64,000 nt of DNA from SbD1 sp039679945 (GTDB lineage Bacteria; Desulfobacterota; Syntrophobacteria; Syntrophobacterales; Syntrophobacteraceae). Below the pieces are notes generated by a model. The model searched no databases, was not told the origin of the DNA, and saw only the letters and a list, made by a program, of their open reading frames with translations. Position numbers and translations under genes: made by a program. The DNA lies in NCBI GenBank assembly GCA_039679945.1, contig JBDKTY010000239.1, forward strand, positions 62,001 through 126,000, given 5' to 3'. This document shows, in pieces, positions 1 through 8,087 of this stretch; position 1 is the stretch's first letter, and every line of letters starts with the position of its first letter.

Positions 1-1455
1 GTTGCAGTCAGTGATGCACGCCAGCGTTTTGGCGAGAAGCTTCTTATGCTCGAGATTACCCTGTCGCGCGATCATGATCCTCTGCGCCTGCGGAGATCCA
101 GCGCCATGCATCGACTCGGTCCGGTAGCCGACGGCCGCCGTTCCCAAAGTGATATTCTCGATGAGACGGAGAATACGCATACGGTTTTCCGTCGGTATCG
201 CGCTCACTCCCTGCAGGTACTTTTTGACCACCGGGCCGATCTCGGGATGGCGCAGGTCCTTTTCGGACGGCATGGTCACCATCAGACCGCCGGCAATGTC
301 TTCTGCAAGGCGGGCGATCTCATACGGGAAACGCGTTACGTTCTGTTTGCACACATTCGCAAGCAACAGGTTTATCTGGTAGTTGCCGGATGCCGTTTTC
401 TGGCCTTCCGAGGAGCAGGCGATTCCACACGCATAGAGCGTCTCATTGAGGTGCATCATTTCGATGAGCTTGTCTTTTACGTGAGATGCCTTGGCGGCGC
501 CATTGAACTCCGCGGCAAGAGCCGCGGCGCCGATGAGAACATCACCCACGCCAACCTTGCAGCCGCCGTAGCTCTGGCGGTGATACCCGGCAAAGCGTTC
601 CACGAGGGCTCCGCTGAACTCATACTCCCCGCACATGAAAACATATTCCCAGGGAATGAATACATTATCGAAAACCATGAGTGCTTCATGACCACCGAAC
701 TGGGAGTTGCCCATATCCAGGGTGCCGCCTTCCAGCTTGCGCGTATCGCAGGACTGGCGTCCGTAGATGTAGAATATTCCCTGAGCATCCGCCGGAGCGG
801 CAAAGCAGACTGAATAATCGGCATCATCCTTGGTCATCGTGCTCGTCGGCATAACCAGGATCCAGTGCGAATTGACGGCCCCTGTCTGGTGGGCTTTCGC
901 TCCTCGAACAACGATGCCCTCCTTGTTCTTCTCAACGACGTGAACGTACATATCCGGGTCCGGCTGTTTGTGCGGAGCCAAACCGCGGTCACCCTTGGGA
1001 TCGGTCATCGCCCCGTCAACTGTCAGGTCCTGTTCCTGCATCATGGTCAGGAAGTTTGTGAAACGTTGATAGTATTGTGTGCCGAGCTGCTTATCCATTT
1101 CAAAGGTGACCGAATCGACCGCATTTATTGCATCCATGCCAACGCAGCGCTGAAAGCAGGCGCCTGTCTTCTGGCCCAGGAGCCTTTGCATTTTCACCTT
1201 GCGTACGAGGTCATCGGTGCTTCGGTGGAGATGGCAGAAACGATTCACCTTGTTCCCGGAAAGATGGGAAGAAGCAGTCATGAGGTCTTCATACTGCGGG
1301 TCCTGTGCAAGTGAGTATGTCATCTTCACGGAGTTCATCGATGGACGTATGATGGGATGATCCACGACATTGTCCACCAACTCCCCCATCAGATACACCT
1401 TCAGGTTCAGTTTGCGCAGACTCTCCTCGTACTGTTCACCAGTCATGAGCGGCAT
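1..1455 (-). CDS. abfD: 4-hydroxybutyryl-CoA dehydratase / vinylacetyl-CoA isomerase (3' end outside window)
   Basis: The reverse strand reads open from an ATG at 1455, preceded by an AAGGAGA ribosome site, to the window edge (485 codons; the family is about 490). The protein is a FAD and [4Fe-4S] enzyme that dehydrates 4-hydroxybutyryl-CoA to crotonyl-CoA and isomerises vinylacetyl-CoA. The cluster ligands known from the Clostridium aminobutyricum enzyme are all present at nearly the same numbering: C100 and C104 in KTGACFQRC, and H292 and C299 in GYHRQSYGGC. The start of the protein (MPLMTGEQYEESLRKLNLKV) is typical of the family. It lies 67 bp downstream of a permease gene on the same strand, so the two are probably one transcript from the sigma-54 promoter at 3051-3067. 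In a syntroph it would serve 4-hydroxybutyrate, GABA or crotonate metabolism. Only the last few residues are missing. Confidence 0.95.
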   Translation of the reverse strand, partial: MPLMTGEQYEESLRKLNLKVYLMGELVDNVVDHPIIRPSMNSVKMTYSLAQDPQYEDLMTASSHLSGNKVNRFCHLHRSTDDLVRKVKMQRLLGQKTGACFQRCVGMDAINAVDSVTFEMDKQLGTQYYQRFTNFLTMMQEQDLTVDGAMTDPKGDRGLAPHKQPDPDMYVHVVEKNKEGIVVRGAKAHQTGAVNSHWILVMPTSTMTKDDADYSVCFAAPADAQGIFYIYGRQSCDTRKLEGGTLDMGNSQFGGHEALMVFDNVFIPWEYVFMCGEYEFSGALVERFAGYHRQSYGGCKVGVGDVLIGAAALAAEFNGAAKASHVKDKLIEMMHLNETLYACGIACSSEGQKTASGNYQINLLLANVCKQNVTRFPYEIARLAEDIAGGLMVTMPSEKDLRHPEIGPVVKKYLQGVSAIPTENRMRILRLIENITLGTAAVGYRTESMHGAGSPQAQRIMIARQGNLEHKKLLAKTLACITDCN

Positions 1456-1522
1456 GGAATGTCTCCTTTTTGAGATTGAAGTGTGTGTTCAAGGAGTAAA
1501 GCATTGCCTGCTGGCAAATATG

Positions 1523-2935
1523 CTATTCCTCGGAAATCCTCGAATTGAAAACCGGATCCTTAGCTTTGTCGTAAAGGGTCCAGTTGCGGAAGAAATCTTT
1601 CCCGTAGATGAGTGCACAAAGAACCAGCCCAACGCCAAATGCATAGCCGGCCCCGCGCGAAACCAGCACCGCGCCGACGACACCGGCCACGCCGAGATCG
1701 TTAAACGTCCGCGCCTTGAGAATCCCGACGCGCACGGCGACATAGCCCTGAATCAGCATTGTCAGAGAAAGTGCTATCGGCAGAATAGGTTTAACAAGGG
1801 TTACGATCGGCGCAATGAAGTAACCGGTGAATGTCCCGAGCCGGAACGACGCCACACCGCCAAACAGGCTGTCCATCGCTTCCTTGCCGTGTTTGTAGCG
1901 CTCGCACTCCACCACCTGCATGGCAGCCCACATCGGCCCGCACATCGAAGCATCGGGGGCGATCATCGACATGGTTACGTTGCGCAGGCCGACGATCATA
2001 TTGTTGCGGTTGGCCTCGAAATGCACATCCTCGTCGCCGTGGCGGAATTCCCGCGCCTCATCGATCAGCGCCTCCGCCTGGATCAGCTCGCCGAAGAGCA
2101 CGATGTATGTCGCGGCCACCAGTGGAGCACAGGAAAGGTAGAGTTCCAACGGCGGGAATCCGATCCTTGCGGAAAAAGGCGTCCAGTCATGCCACAGTGT
2201 TGCGAACTGCGGAACCGTGAATCCCCACTCAATGGTCGGCCAGGGCAGCTCTCCAAAAAGTGGAGCGATGACTATGGCCAATATCAAAGCTGGCAGAAGC
2301 CCAAGATCGGAAAGAACTTTCAATACCTGGTTTTTCGAGCGCAATGCCTTGAACGCATTCGAGAAAAGAATAAAAAACGCAAATCCGATGGCGATGGTGA
2401 TGGTAAATGGATAAGTATCAAAACGGCCGCCCTTCTCGAAAACCAACCGCACGGCGGCAACTCCGGCGCCGAGCAAGATGCCCGACTTCAATGCATCCGG
2501 GACGAGATCAACAAATTTCTTCGCTAACCCGGTGCCCCCGAGAAAAAGAGAAAGAGCCCCGAGTTCAAACTCGAATGCTATGAGAGCATGCATCCGCGGC
2601 ACCCCTTCTGGGTAGGTCTTCAGCCAGGCCAGCAGAAGAGGGATCGCCGGAGTGATCCAACCCGGAACGACGGGATCGCCCAGGTGTGCATGCCAGCAGT
2701 AAAGAAAACCGTTAAGGATGACAATGGTGATTGCTATGTCGAAGGGCATGCCCAGGTATTCGGTGAGCACCGGTATGATTCCAAGGCAAACCGCGCACAT
2801 GATCAAACCCTGGATGTAGTCCGCCAACTCGAATCGGTAATGTATGAACGGAAGTCTTAAGTGAAACGGTCCCAAGGGGATGTAGGGCTGTCTTCCACCG
2901 GGCTGCCGTTCAAAAATTGGTCCGGCCCATTTCAT
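1523..2935 (-). CDS. Multi-spanning membrane permease, NCS2/SulP-like
   Basis: This 470-residue, strongly hydrophobic protein has roughly 11-13 predicted membrane segments. A conserved-looking stretch in the middle (LFGELIQAEALIDEAREFRH, then NMIVGLRNVTMSMIAPD) resembles the core of xanthine/uracil (NCS2) or SulP-fold transporters. The ATG start at 2935 follows GAAAGGAGATACGAC, a clear ribosome site. It is the first gene after the sigma-54 promoter and is followed by 4-hydroxybutyryl-CoA dehydratase. The inference is therefore that it imports the substrate of that pathway, such as 4-hydroxybutyrate or a related short acid, rather than a nucleobase. The family assignment is from overall look only and the substrate is not shown by the sequence. 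Confidence 0.75.
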   Translation of the reverse strand: MKWAGPIFERQPGGRQPYIPLGPFHLRLPFIHYRFELADYIQGLIMCAVCLGIIPVLTEYLGMPFDIAITIVILNGFLYCWHAHLGDPVVPGWITPAIPLLLAWLKTYPEGVPRMHALIAFEFELGALSLFLGGTGLAKKFVDLVPDALKSGILLGAGVAAVRLVFEKGGRFDTYPFTITIAIGFAFFILFSNAFKALRSKNQVLKVLSDLGLLPALILAIVIAPLFGELPWPTIEWGFTVPQFATLWHDWTPFSARIGFPPLELYLSCAPLVAATYIVLFGELIQAEALIDEAREFRHGDEDVHFEANRNNMIVGLRNVTMSMIAPDASMCGPMWAAMQVVECERYKHGKEAMDSLFGGVASFRLGTFTGYFIAPIVTLVKPILPIALSLTMLIQGYVAVRVGILKARTFNDLGVAGVVGAVLVSRGAGYAFGVGLVLCALIYGKDFFRNWTLYDKAKDPVFNSRISEE

Positions 2936-3050
2936 GTCGTATCTCCTTTCAGCATTGACGGTTTATGCCCAAGTGCCAATATCCCAACTCACCTGCTTTC
3001 CTCGTTCGCCCTCCTCTTCAGTGCCCACCCCCTTAGGGGCACGGCATATA

Positions 3051-3067
3051 TAGCAACAGGGATGCCA
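3051..3067 (-). promoter_or_regulatory. Sigma-54 (-24/-12) promoter of the permease-dehydratase operon
   Basis: Read on the minus strand the site is TGGCAT-CCCTG-TTGCT, a close match to the consensus TGGCAC-N5-TTGCA with the correct GG-to-GC offset of 12. Transcription would begin near 3040, leaving a leader of about 105 nt before the permease ATG. The neighbouring gene at 3524 encodes a sigma-54 activator with a GAFTGA loop, which fits. Confidence 0.8.
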
Positions 3068-3229
3068 CCTTCGAAAATGTACAAAAACCGAACGGCACGA
3101 GTGATAACCGTACGCCGCCATGCACGACAATAAAGTGTAGTTACATATAGTTAGGGAAATATGAACTAATGGGTGGCATCGACTCTATTTGCTTCAACTA
3201 TCCATCCAACGCACCCGATATCCCATTCC

Positions 3230-3269
3230 TGTGCAGGGTTGCACCGGCTTATCTGTGCAGCCTTGCACA
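3230..3269. promoter_or_regulatory. Two tandem palindromes, probable activator binding sites (UAS)
   Basis: TGTGCA-GGGT-TGCACC (3230-3245) and TGTGCA-GCCT-TGCACA (3254-3269) are two copies of the same dyad, 24 bp centre to centre. They lie about 165-220 bp upstream of the sigma-54 promoter, the usual position for enhancer sites, and just upstream of the start of the divergent activator gene. The obvious ligand is the Fis-type helix-turn-helix of that activator; this is inference. Confidence 0.7.
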
Positions 3270-3280
3270 AATGTGGCTTA

Positions 3281-3310
3281 TTGTTTTTTGGTGCCCTAAT
3301 CTGGTATAAA
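3281..3310 (+). promoter_or_regulatory. Possible sigma-70 promoter of the activator gene
   Basis: TTGTTT (3281-3286) and TATAAA (3305-3310) are separated by 18 bp and would start a leader of about 200 nt before the GTG at 3524. The palindrome at 3254-3269 lies directly upstream, so the activator could regulate its own gene. The -35 match is imperfect. Confidence 0.4.
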
Positions 3311-3523
3311 TATGGAATCGATTCAGTCGGGGCCGAATCGGCCCGATGGCGATCATGACCAGGTTCGATGTGAATTGCGGGATCCTTGAAGTGAAAGGCG
3401 GCACGGAATCGCTGCTTTCAGGGTGTGGTTCGAGTATCAGCTTTCCGATCCGAAACCGTTTAGCAAAAGTATCCGCTCGCGGAGTATATTTGCCGGAATG
3501 CGGGACCCTACGAGGGCCAAGCA

Positions 3524-4903
3524 GTGAACAGGATCAAGGATTTCCTGAACGAGGAAGAAAAGGAGCTTGCCAGCTCCAATGGTGGTATAGGCATCTATCT
3601 CACCAGTGGCGCCGGGTTCACGCTCGGTGTTAATCCCGCCTATGAAAAACTCACCGAACTCCATGAAGGCGACGTCATAGGCCAGCACATGCAAAAACTT
3701 GAAACGGAGGGTTACTTCGACCGTTCCGTTTCCTTGCTGGTCCTAAAGAACAAGGCGCCGATGACAATCGAGCAAAAGATCCTTCGCACATCCAGAAGAG
3801 TGGTTGTGACGGGCAATCCCATATTCAACCAGGCTGGTGATATAATCTATGTTGTAACTTCCGTCTACCCGGATGAGTGTCACGGCCGGTCGCCACAGTC
3901 CGCGGATTCCCGGCCCTACCCTCTCACCGCCATGGCCAACATGGTAGCCGCAAGCAAACTGATGCAGAAAGTGCTCTTGCGCGCGGTCCAGGTTGCCGTT
4001 ATGGATGCGACTATCCTGATTCATGGAGAATCCGGGGTTGGAAAAGGCGCCATTGCCTCTGTAATCCATCAGTTCAGCCCGCGAAGACACAAGCCCTTCG
4101 TAAAAGTCAACATGACGGCCATCCCCGAGGAACTCTTCGAGTCCGAACTGTTCGGATATCGCGGCGGGGCCTTTACCGGCGCCCTCAAGGCGGGTAAGCC
4201 CGGTCTTCTGCAGGCCGCCGCCGGGGGGACCCTCTTCCTCGATGAAGTCAGTGAGATGTCCCCGAGGGCTCAAGCTAAGCTGTTAAAAGTAATAGAAGAA
4301 AAAGAAGTATACCGGGTTGGCGGTACAATTGCCGAACCCGTTGATGTACGGTTCGTCGCGGCAACCAATCGCAACTTGAAGGATCTGGTCGCGGAGGGCA
4401 AATTCCGCGAGGACCTCTTCTATCGGCTTAATGTCATTCCTATTAACATTCCACCCTTGCGGGCGCGTCCGGAAGACATCTATGCCCTCGCGACATTCTT
4501 CCTGAAGTCCCTTTGCAGCCGCTATAATGTCACCAAGATCCTGACCCCCTCGGCCGTTCAGGCATTGACCGATTATCCATGGCCCGGAAATGTGCGCGAG
4601 TTGCGTAACGCGATGGAGCGACTGGTCGTTTTGAGCGCTGAACGCAAGATAAGCAAAGAACATGTATGGGATGAACTGGGAGTGGAACTCGTCCCGCGCG
4701 AGACTCCCCCTTTGCCCGTCAATGGTGAATTCAAATCGGTCATGGATAGTTTTGAAAAAATGATCCTCGCCCAGGCCATGGAAAAGTATGACGGAAGCCT
4801 GTACCTGGCATCCGCCGCATTGGGTATTCACAGGACCACCCTGTTGCGGAAGCTGCGCAAGTACAATCTGAATTTCCGAAAGGACGACATTCACGACCTC
4901 TAG
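3524..4903 (+). CDS. Sigma-54-dependent transcriptional activator with PAS domain
   Basis: This 459-residue enhancer-binding protein has an N-terminal PAS-like sensor domain (about 20-115) and an AAA+ domain (about 140-370). The AAA+ domain carries Walker A GESGVGKG (168-175), the sigma-54 contact loop GAFTGA (215-220) and Walker B GGTLFLDE (234-241). A Fis-type helix-turn-helix lies at the end (about 415-455, including SAALGIHRTTLLRKL). The start codon is GTG with only a weak GAGG upstream. There is no receiver domain, so it is not a two-component NtrC type; the PAS domain probably senses a metabolite or redox state. It is divergent from the permease-dehydratase operon, with paired palindromes and a sigma-54 promoter between them, so that operon is its likely target. 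A selenoprotein gene follows 24 bp downstream. Confidence 0.93.
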   Translation: MNRIKDFLNEEEKELASSNGGIGIYLTSGAGFTLGVNPAYEKLTELHEGDVIGQHMQKLETEGYFDRSVSLLVLKNKAPMTIEQKILRTSRRVVVTGNPIFNQAGDIIYVVTSVYPDECHGRSPQSADSRPYPLTAMANMVAASKLMQKVLLRAVQVAVMDATILIHGESGVGKGAIASVIHQFSPRRHKPFVKVNMTAIPEELFESELFGYRGGAFTGALKAGKPGLLQAAAGGTLFLDEVSEMSPRAQAKLLKVIEEKEVYRVGGTIAEPVDVRFVAATNRNLKDLVAEGKFREDLFYRLNVIPINIPPLRARPEDIYALATFFLKSLCSRYNVTKILTPSAVQALTDYPWPGNVRELRNAMERLVVLSAERKISKEHVWDELGVELVPRETPPLPVNGEFKSVMDSFEKMILAQAMEKYDGSLYLASAALGIHRTTLLRKLRKYNLNFRKDDIHDL

Positions 4904-4927
4904 GCTATGAGGCATCGGAAGGAAGCC

Positions 4928-5263
4928 ATGTTCACGATTCATCCCAAGGCGGTTGAATACCTTTCGAAGAAATCATGCGCTGTCGTCGTGCGGCTCGACC
5001 TGGAGCCGGCAATGGGCGGGTGAGCCTGCTCCAGCCAGCACGTAACTGGAAGTTACGTCCCGAAGCTTCTGCTGGGCGAACCCCTGCCGACCGATAAAAA
5101 CCGGTACATCGAGACCAGTGTCGACGACATAAGGATATTTTATCCGGCAAATTTGAGGATAAAGGAGGGATTTGAAGCAATTCACATAACGGCCAGGAAG
5201 TTTATCTTCTGGACCTGGCTGGAACTGGAGGGCGCGAAGGCAATCCCGGTATTTTCACACTAG
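4928..5263 (+). CDS. Small HesB/IscA-like selenoprotein with in-frame UGA (Sec32)
   Basis: From ATG 4928, which follows GGAAGGAAGCC, the frame is open to TAG 5261-5263 except for one TGA at codon 32 (5021-5023). It encodes 111 residues if UGA is read as selenocysteine, with the motif G-G-U-A-C-S-S at 30-36. Coding character continues smoothly after the TGA: DDIRIFYPANLRIKEGFEAI is a plausible amphipathic stretch. A hairpin with an 8-bp perfect stem and a GGA loop (5040-5058) lies 25 nt beyond the UGA, as expected for a bacterial SECIS. The N-terminus (MFTIHPKAVEYL) resembles small HesB/IscA-related (seleno)proteins that carry a CC or U-containing motif after GG. Cys34 would pair with Sec32 as a U-x-C redox or metal site. 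The gene follows the sigma-54 activator by 24 bp and is probably cotranscribed with it. The function is unknown. Confidence 0.8.
5021..5058 (+). promoter_or_regulatory. Bacterial SECIS element
   Basis: The UGA at 5021-5023 is followed by the stem 5040-5047 paired with 5051-5058 and a loop GGA (5048-5050). The loop starts with G and lies 25 nt from the UGA, inside the usual 16-37 nt range. CCAGC (5031-5035) and GCTGG (5071-5075) could extend the base of the fold. Confidence 0.75.
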
Positions 5264-5463
5264 TTGAGCACCCGCATTATCCCGCTCACCGTGACAAGAA
5301 AGCTCACCCTGACGAGACAGCTCATCGGAATGCGGCCATTTCCATGGCTGATCGCCCATTCTTCCAACCCCTTCCTATCTGAACGATACGAATTCAGAAC
5401 CAGAGGAGGTTCAATTCCCTGGGCCGCCAAAAGCCGCACTCCGACGCAAATAACCTGCTGCTA

Positions 5464-5742
5464 TTATTCCTGAAGCGATTCCAGGTAAGCGTTAAGTGAA
5501 CTGATGTCCTGGCTGGGCTCCAACTCATCTCCCGACCTCAGTTCAAAAGTCCCCACCTTTACGGGATCGTCCAGGGTTTTAGGCAAACCGTCCCCGGTCG
5601 TATCCGTGACGGTTACATAAGCACGCTTCCCCTTATATTTGATCCATCGCGTATACGACGCGGTACCGGCGCAACTGGCCGAAACACGGAACCCATGTTT
5701 TTCCATTACCTCTTCAACACTCATGGCATCCTCGATTCTCAC
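5464..5742 (-). CDS. Small protein of unknown function
   Basis: This 92-residue soluble protein is not recognised. It has a single cysteine, a central basic segment (RWIKYKGKRAYVTVTDTTGD) that looks like beta strands, and an acidic C-terminus. It starts 15 bp after the stop of the crotonase-family gene on the same strand, so it is probably the second gene of that operon. No signal peptide or membrane segment is visible. It could be an accessory subunit or a small domain of its own; nothing in the sequence decides this. Confidence 0.6.
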   Translation of the reverse strand: MRIEDAMSVEEVMEKHGFRVSASCAGTASYTRWIKYKGKRAYVTVTDTTGDGLPKTLDDPVKVGTFELRSGDELEPSQDISSLNAYLESLQE

Positions 5743-5757
5743 CTTATCGTCGCCGCC

Positions 5758-6534
5758 CTATCGCTCACGCCACTCCGGTTTCCGTCTATCCAGGAATGCC
5801 TTCACCCCCTCCTGGGCGTCTTCAGTGGCACAAAGCGCGGCAAACAGCTCACCGAGGTAGTCGATTGCCTGATGGTATGGAATATCCTGCATTCCATAGA
5901 TACCGGCCTTACCGATCTGAAGGGCAAGAGGGCTCTTGGCTGCAAGCTTTGTTGCAAGCTCCAAGGTTGCTTCCTCCAGCTTTTCCCTGGGAACCACTTT
6001 GTTGACCAGTCCGAGCCTCTCGGCTTCCGCCGCCGTGATCATATCGCCCGTGAGCACCATTTCCAGGGTCTTCTTGCGCCCTACAAGCCTGGATAGTGGC
6101 GCGGCGGGCCCGAGGCAAATCAGACCGACGTTGATGGCAGTCGTGCCGAACTTCGCGTCATCGGAAGCGACAACCAGATCACAGGCGAACGTAAGCCCCG
6201 AACCATTTGCCAGCGCATAACCCTTGACCGAGGCGATCACGGGTTTTTTCATTTTGGATATAGTGTGATTGTGCTCATCCATCATATGGATAAACTCACG
6301 GTATTCTTTATGGCTCTTATCCTTGAATTCCGATAGAGAAATGCCGGTGGAGAAATGCTTTCCGTTCGCTCGAATCACCACGACGCGAACCCCGGGCTCG
6401 CGCTCCATTTCCCACAATGCATCATTGAGTTCCCGGGCAAAGGGGACATTGAAAGTGTTCATGTCTGCGGGACGATTCAGGGTTATGAAGCCGATCTGGT
6501 CCTGTTTGTCCACCAGTACGTTCGTATAGGCCAT
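5758..6534 (-). CDS. Crotonase (enoyl-CoA hydratase/isomerase) family protein lacking the catalytic glutamates
   Basis: The 258-residue protein has the crotonase fold throughout, including the oxyanion-hole region GYALANGSGL and the VLTGDMITAAEAERLGLVNKV segment. The ATG at 6534 follows AAGGAG; a longer upstream reading has no ribosome site. Aligned with rat mitochondrial enoyl-CoA hydratase, the two acid/base residues Glu144 and Glu164 correspond to Gly (NGSGL) and Ala (TTAINVG). Ordinary hydratase chemistry is therefore unlikely. It might be another crotonase-fold activity such as a hydrolase, decarboxylase or isomerase using other residues, or a CoA-ligand-binding partner. A small unknown gene follows in the same operon. 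The family call is firm; the reaction is open. Confidence 0.85.
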   Translation of the reverse strand: MAYTNVLVDKQDQIGFITLNRPADMNTFNVPFARELNDALWEMEREPGVRVVVIRANGKHFSTGISLSEFKDKSHKEYREFIHMMDEHNHTISKMKKPVIASVKGYALANGSGLTFACDLVVASDDAKFGTTAINVGLICLGPAAPLSRLVGRKKTLEMVLTGDMITAAEAERLGLVNKVVPREKLEEATLELATKLAAKSPLALQIGKAGIYGMQDIPYHQAIDYLGELFAALCATEDAQEGVKAFLDRRKPEWRER

Positions 6535-8087
6535 CGTCTTTCTCCTTCTTGGTTGAAGCGCGACAGGATGCTCAAAATGGGCGCATGTCACCGCTCGGGG
6601 GATTTTGGGTTGGCCGCCAAATATCCAGTATTCCGCATTACACACGCCGGGCGCCGAGGGACTTCCCAAGCACTCGTGCAACTTATATGACTTTCCGTGA
6701 ATTCGTTAAGGAGAGAGGGTTCCGGCAGCCTTGCGAGGGAATGTCCAACCAGGATGAACAGGGTATTTCCCCTTAACTCAAGCTTCTTGACCTTGCTTCT
6801 GCAAACCCGCTTTAGCGACTGCAACCGCAACATCATCGGCGAGCCGAGGTTCCTGTATTATTGCCCAGCCGATCAAGCGTTGGCGGCAATCATACATCTT
6901 TTACTTTATATTGAAAGCACACCAACATTCAAGCTCAATCAAAGCCATATTCATGACGGACAGGCCCGATATGTCATCCAATCCCCTGGAGCCGGGCGGC
7001 GGATCCATCTCTAAACAGAAGGGACTGATGATCTCCTCTATAACGCCGCGCTCATGAGTTCGAAGCCCTCGAGCTATCCCATTGCGTTAATCCCGGAGTG
7101 AGGCAAAACCCTTGAATGGGTCCGGTTGCGATGAGCACGCCTTCACCGGAGGAAAAGCCGTCTCGGCAGGAGACCACATCAGATGGGCCGGCGCTTCCCG
7201 GTTTCCCATCATGCACTCTCCTGAACTTCCTCCCTCATATGATTCTTCCCCCCCGAACCCGCCGAGTATCAACCAGGTATTCCAAACTCCCGACGCTCGA
7301 GCAGCTTAGAGGTTATCGAAGTCCATACGAGGAGAACATCTGGTCTGATTGACGTGCTCAGTCCCGCCTTTTGAATCAAATTTGCGTGGAATGCCGCTGC
7401 TCCGACACGCGCCTTCTTCCTTTCACCTCCGACTGCCCGGATGTATCTTTTGGCACATGCCGGCTCTCCCCGTTGTTCCTTCTCACGCTTTTGGGCTTTT
7501 TTGCCTCCGCGCCGTTGACCCGCAAAACCGTCATAAAATCCCTGGAAATATGTATACTATTTTAGTATACATAAAATATGAACCGGCCAAACTGAGTCGG
7601 ATGTTTTGGAAACGAAATTCACTACCTGGTCAGTTACCGAGAATACAAGTCTTCCTATCTCTTCATTATCACTCCTGTTGTGAATTCCTTATCATACGAT
7701 TTTAATTGACGTGTTCTTCATCCCGGATTAAATGTCTGATACTCCAAGGGATTTAGAGATTCTCATGCCGCTCCTGATTGCGGCGGATCTCTCCGATCCG
7801 GCGGGAAAGTATCCCGATGGTCTGTCTTGTTCGGACCTCGGGAATAGGACCCGAACAAGAGTCTTTGTATTATATCGCCAAGACCTGATTCTGCCTGATT
7901 CTCCTTTTATTCGATCCGGGGTGCAACACAGGGGCGATCATGAAACGGGCAAACCTCCTTCCATCCGGGCTGATCAATCCGGTTATCCGAGTATCCCGAT
8001 ATCTCTTTCCATCGGCAATCCAGCGGTTGCGCTTACCTGTCCTCATACTCTCTCATTTTTTCCAGCAATCAAACGAGGCCTGAATTC
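6535..8087. other. Gene-free region of about 1.55 kb
   Basis: Reading frames here are short, lack ribosome sites and look like noise. The only distinct items are an 11-bp-arm palindrome at 7549-7573, a short dyad CGGATC-N5-GATCCG near 7785-7800, and a hairpin with arms at 7826-7834 and 7851-7859. The promoter for the hmc operon should lie in the last few hundred bases; TTGACG near 7708 followed 17 bp later by TAAATG is a weak candidate. Confidence 0.5.
7549..7573. repeat. AT-rich perfect palindrome, possible operator
   Basis: TATGTATACTA (7549-7559) and TAGTATACATA (7563-7573) form 11-bp perfect arms around TTT. The length and symmetry suit a dimeric repressor. It sits about 515 bp upstream of hmcA with no other gene nearby. 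Confidence 0.45.

Noticed and set aside
46..813. Long plus-strand frame over the dehydratase gene
   Set aside because: It is antisense to the well-conserved 4-hydroxybutyryl-CoA dehydratase and reads unlike protein.
1370..2527. 385-codon plus-strand frame over the permease
   Set aside because: Antisense to a clear membrane protein with a good ribosome site.
3001..3070. GGGGCACGGCATATATAGCA as a plus-strand sigma-54 promoter
   Set aside because: The GG to GC offset is 15, not 12; the true match is the minus-strand site at 3051-3067.
5395..5445. tRNA-like 3' end (GGTTCAATTCC ... GGCCGCCA)
   Set aside because: The T stem does not pair and no matching acceptor strand is found upstream, so it is not a selC or other tRNA.
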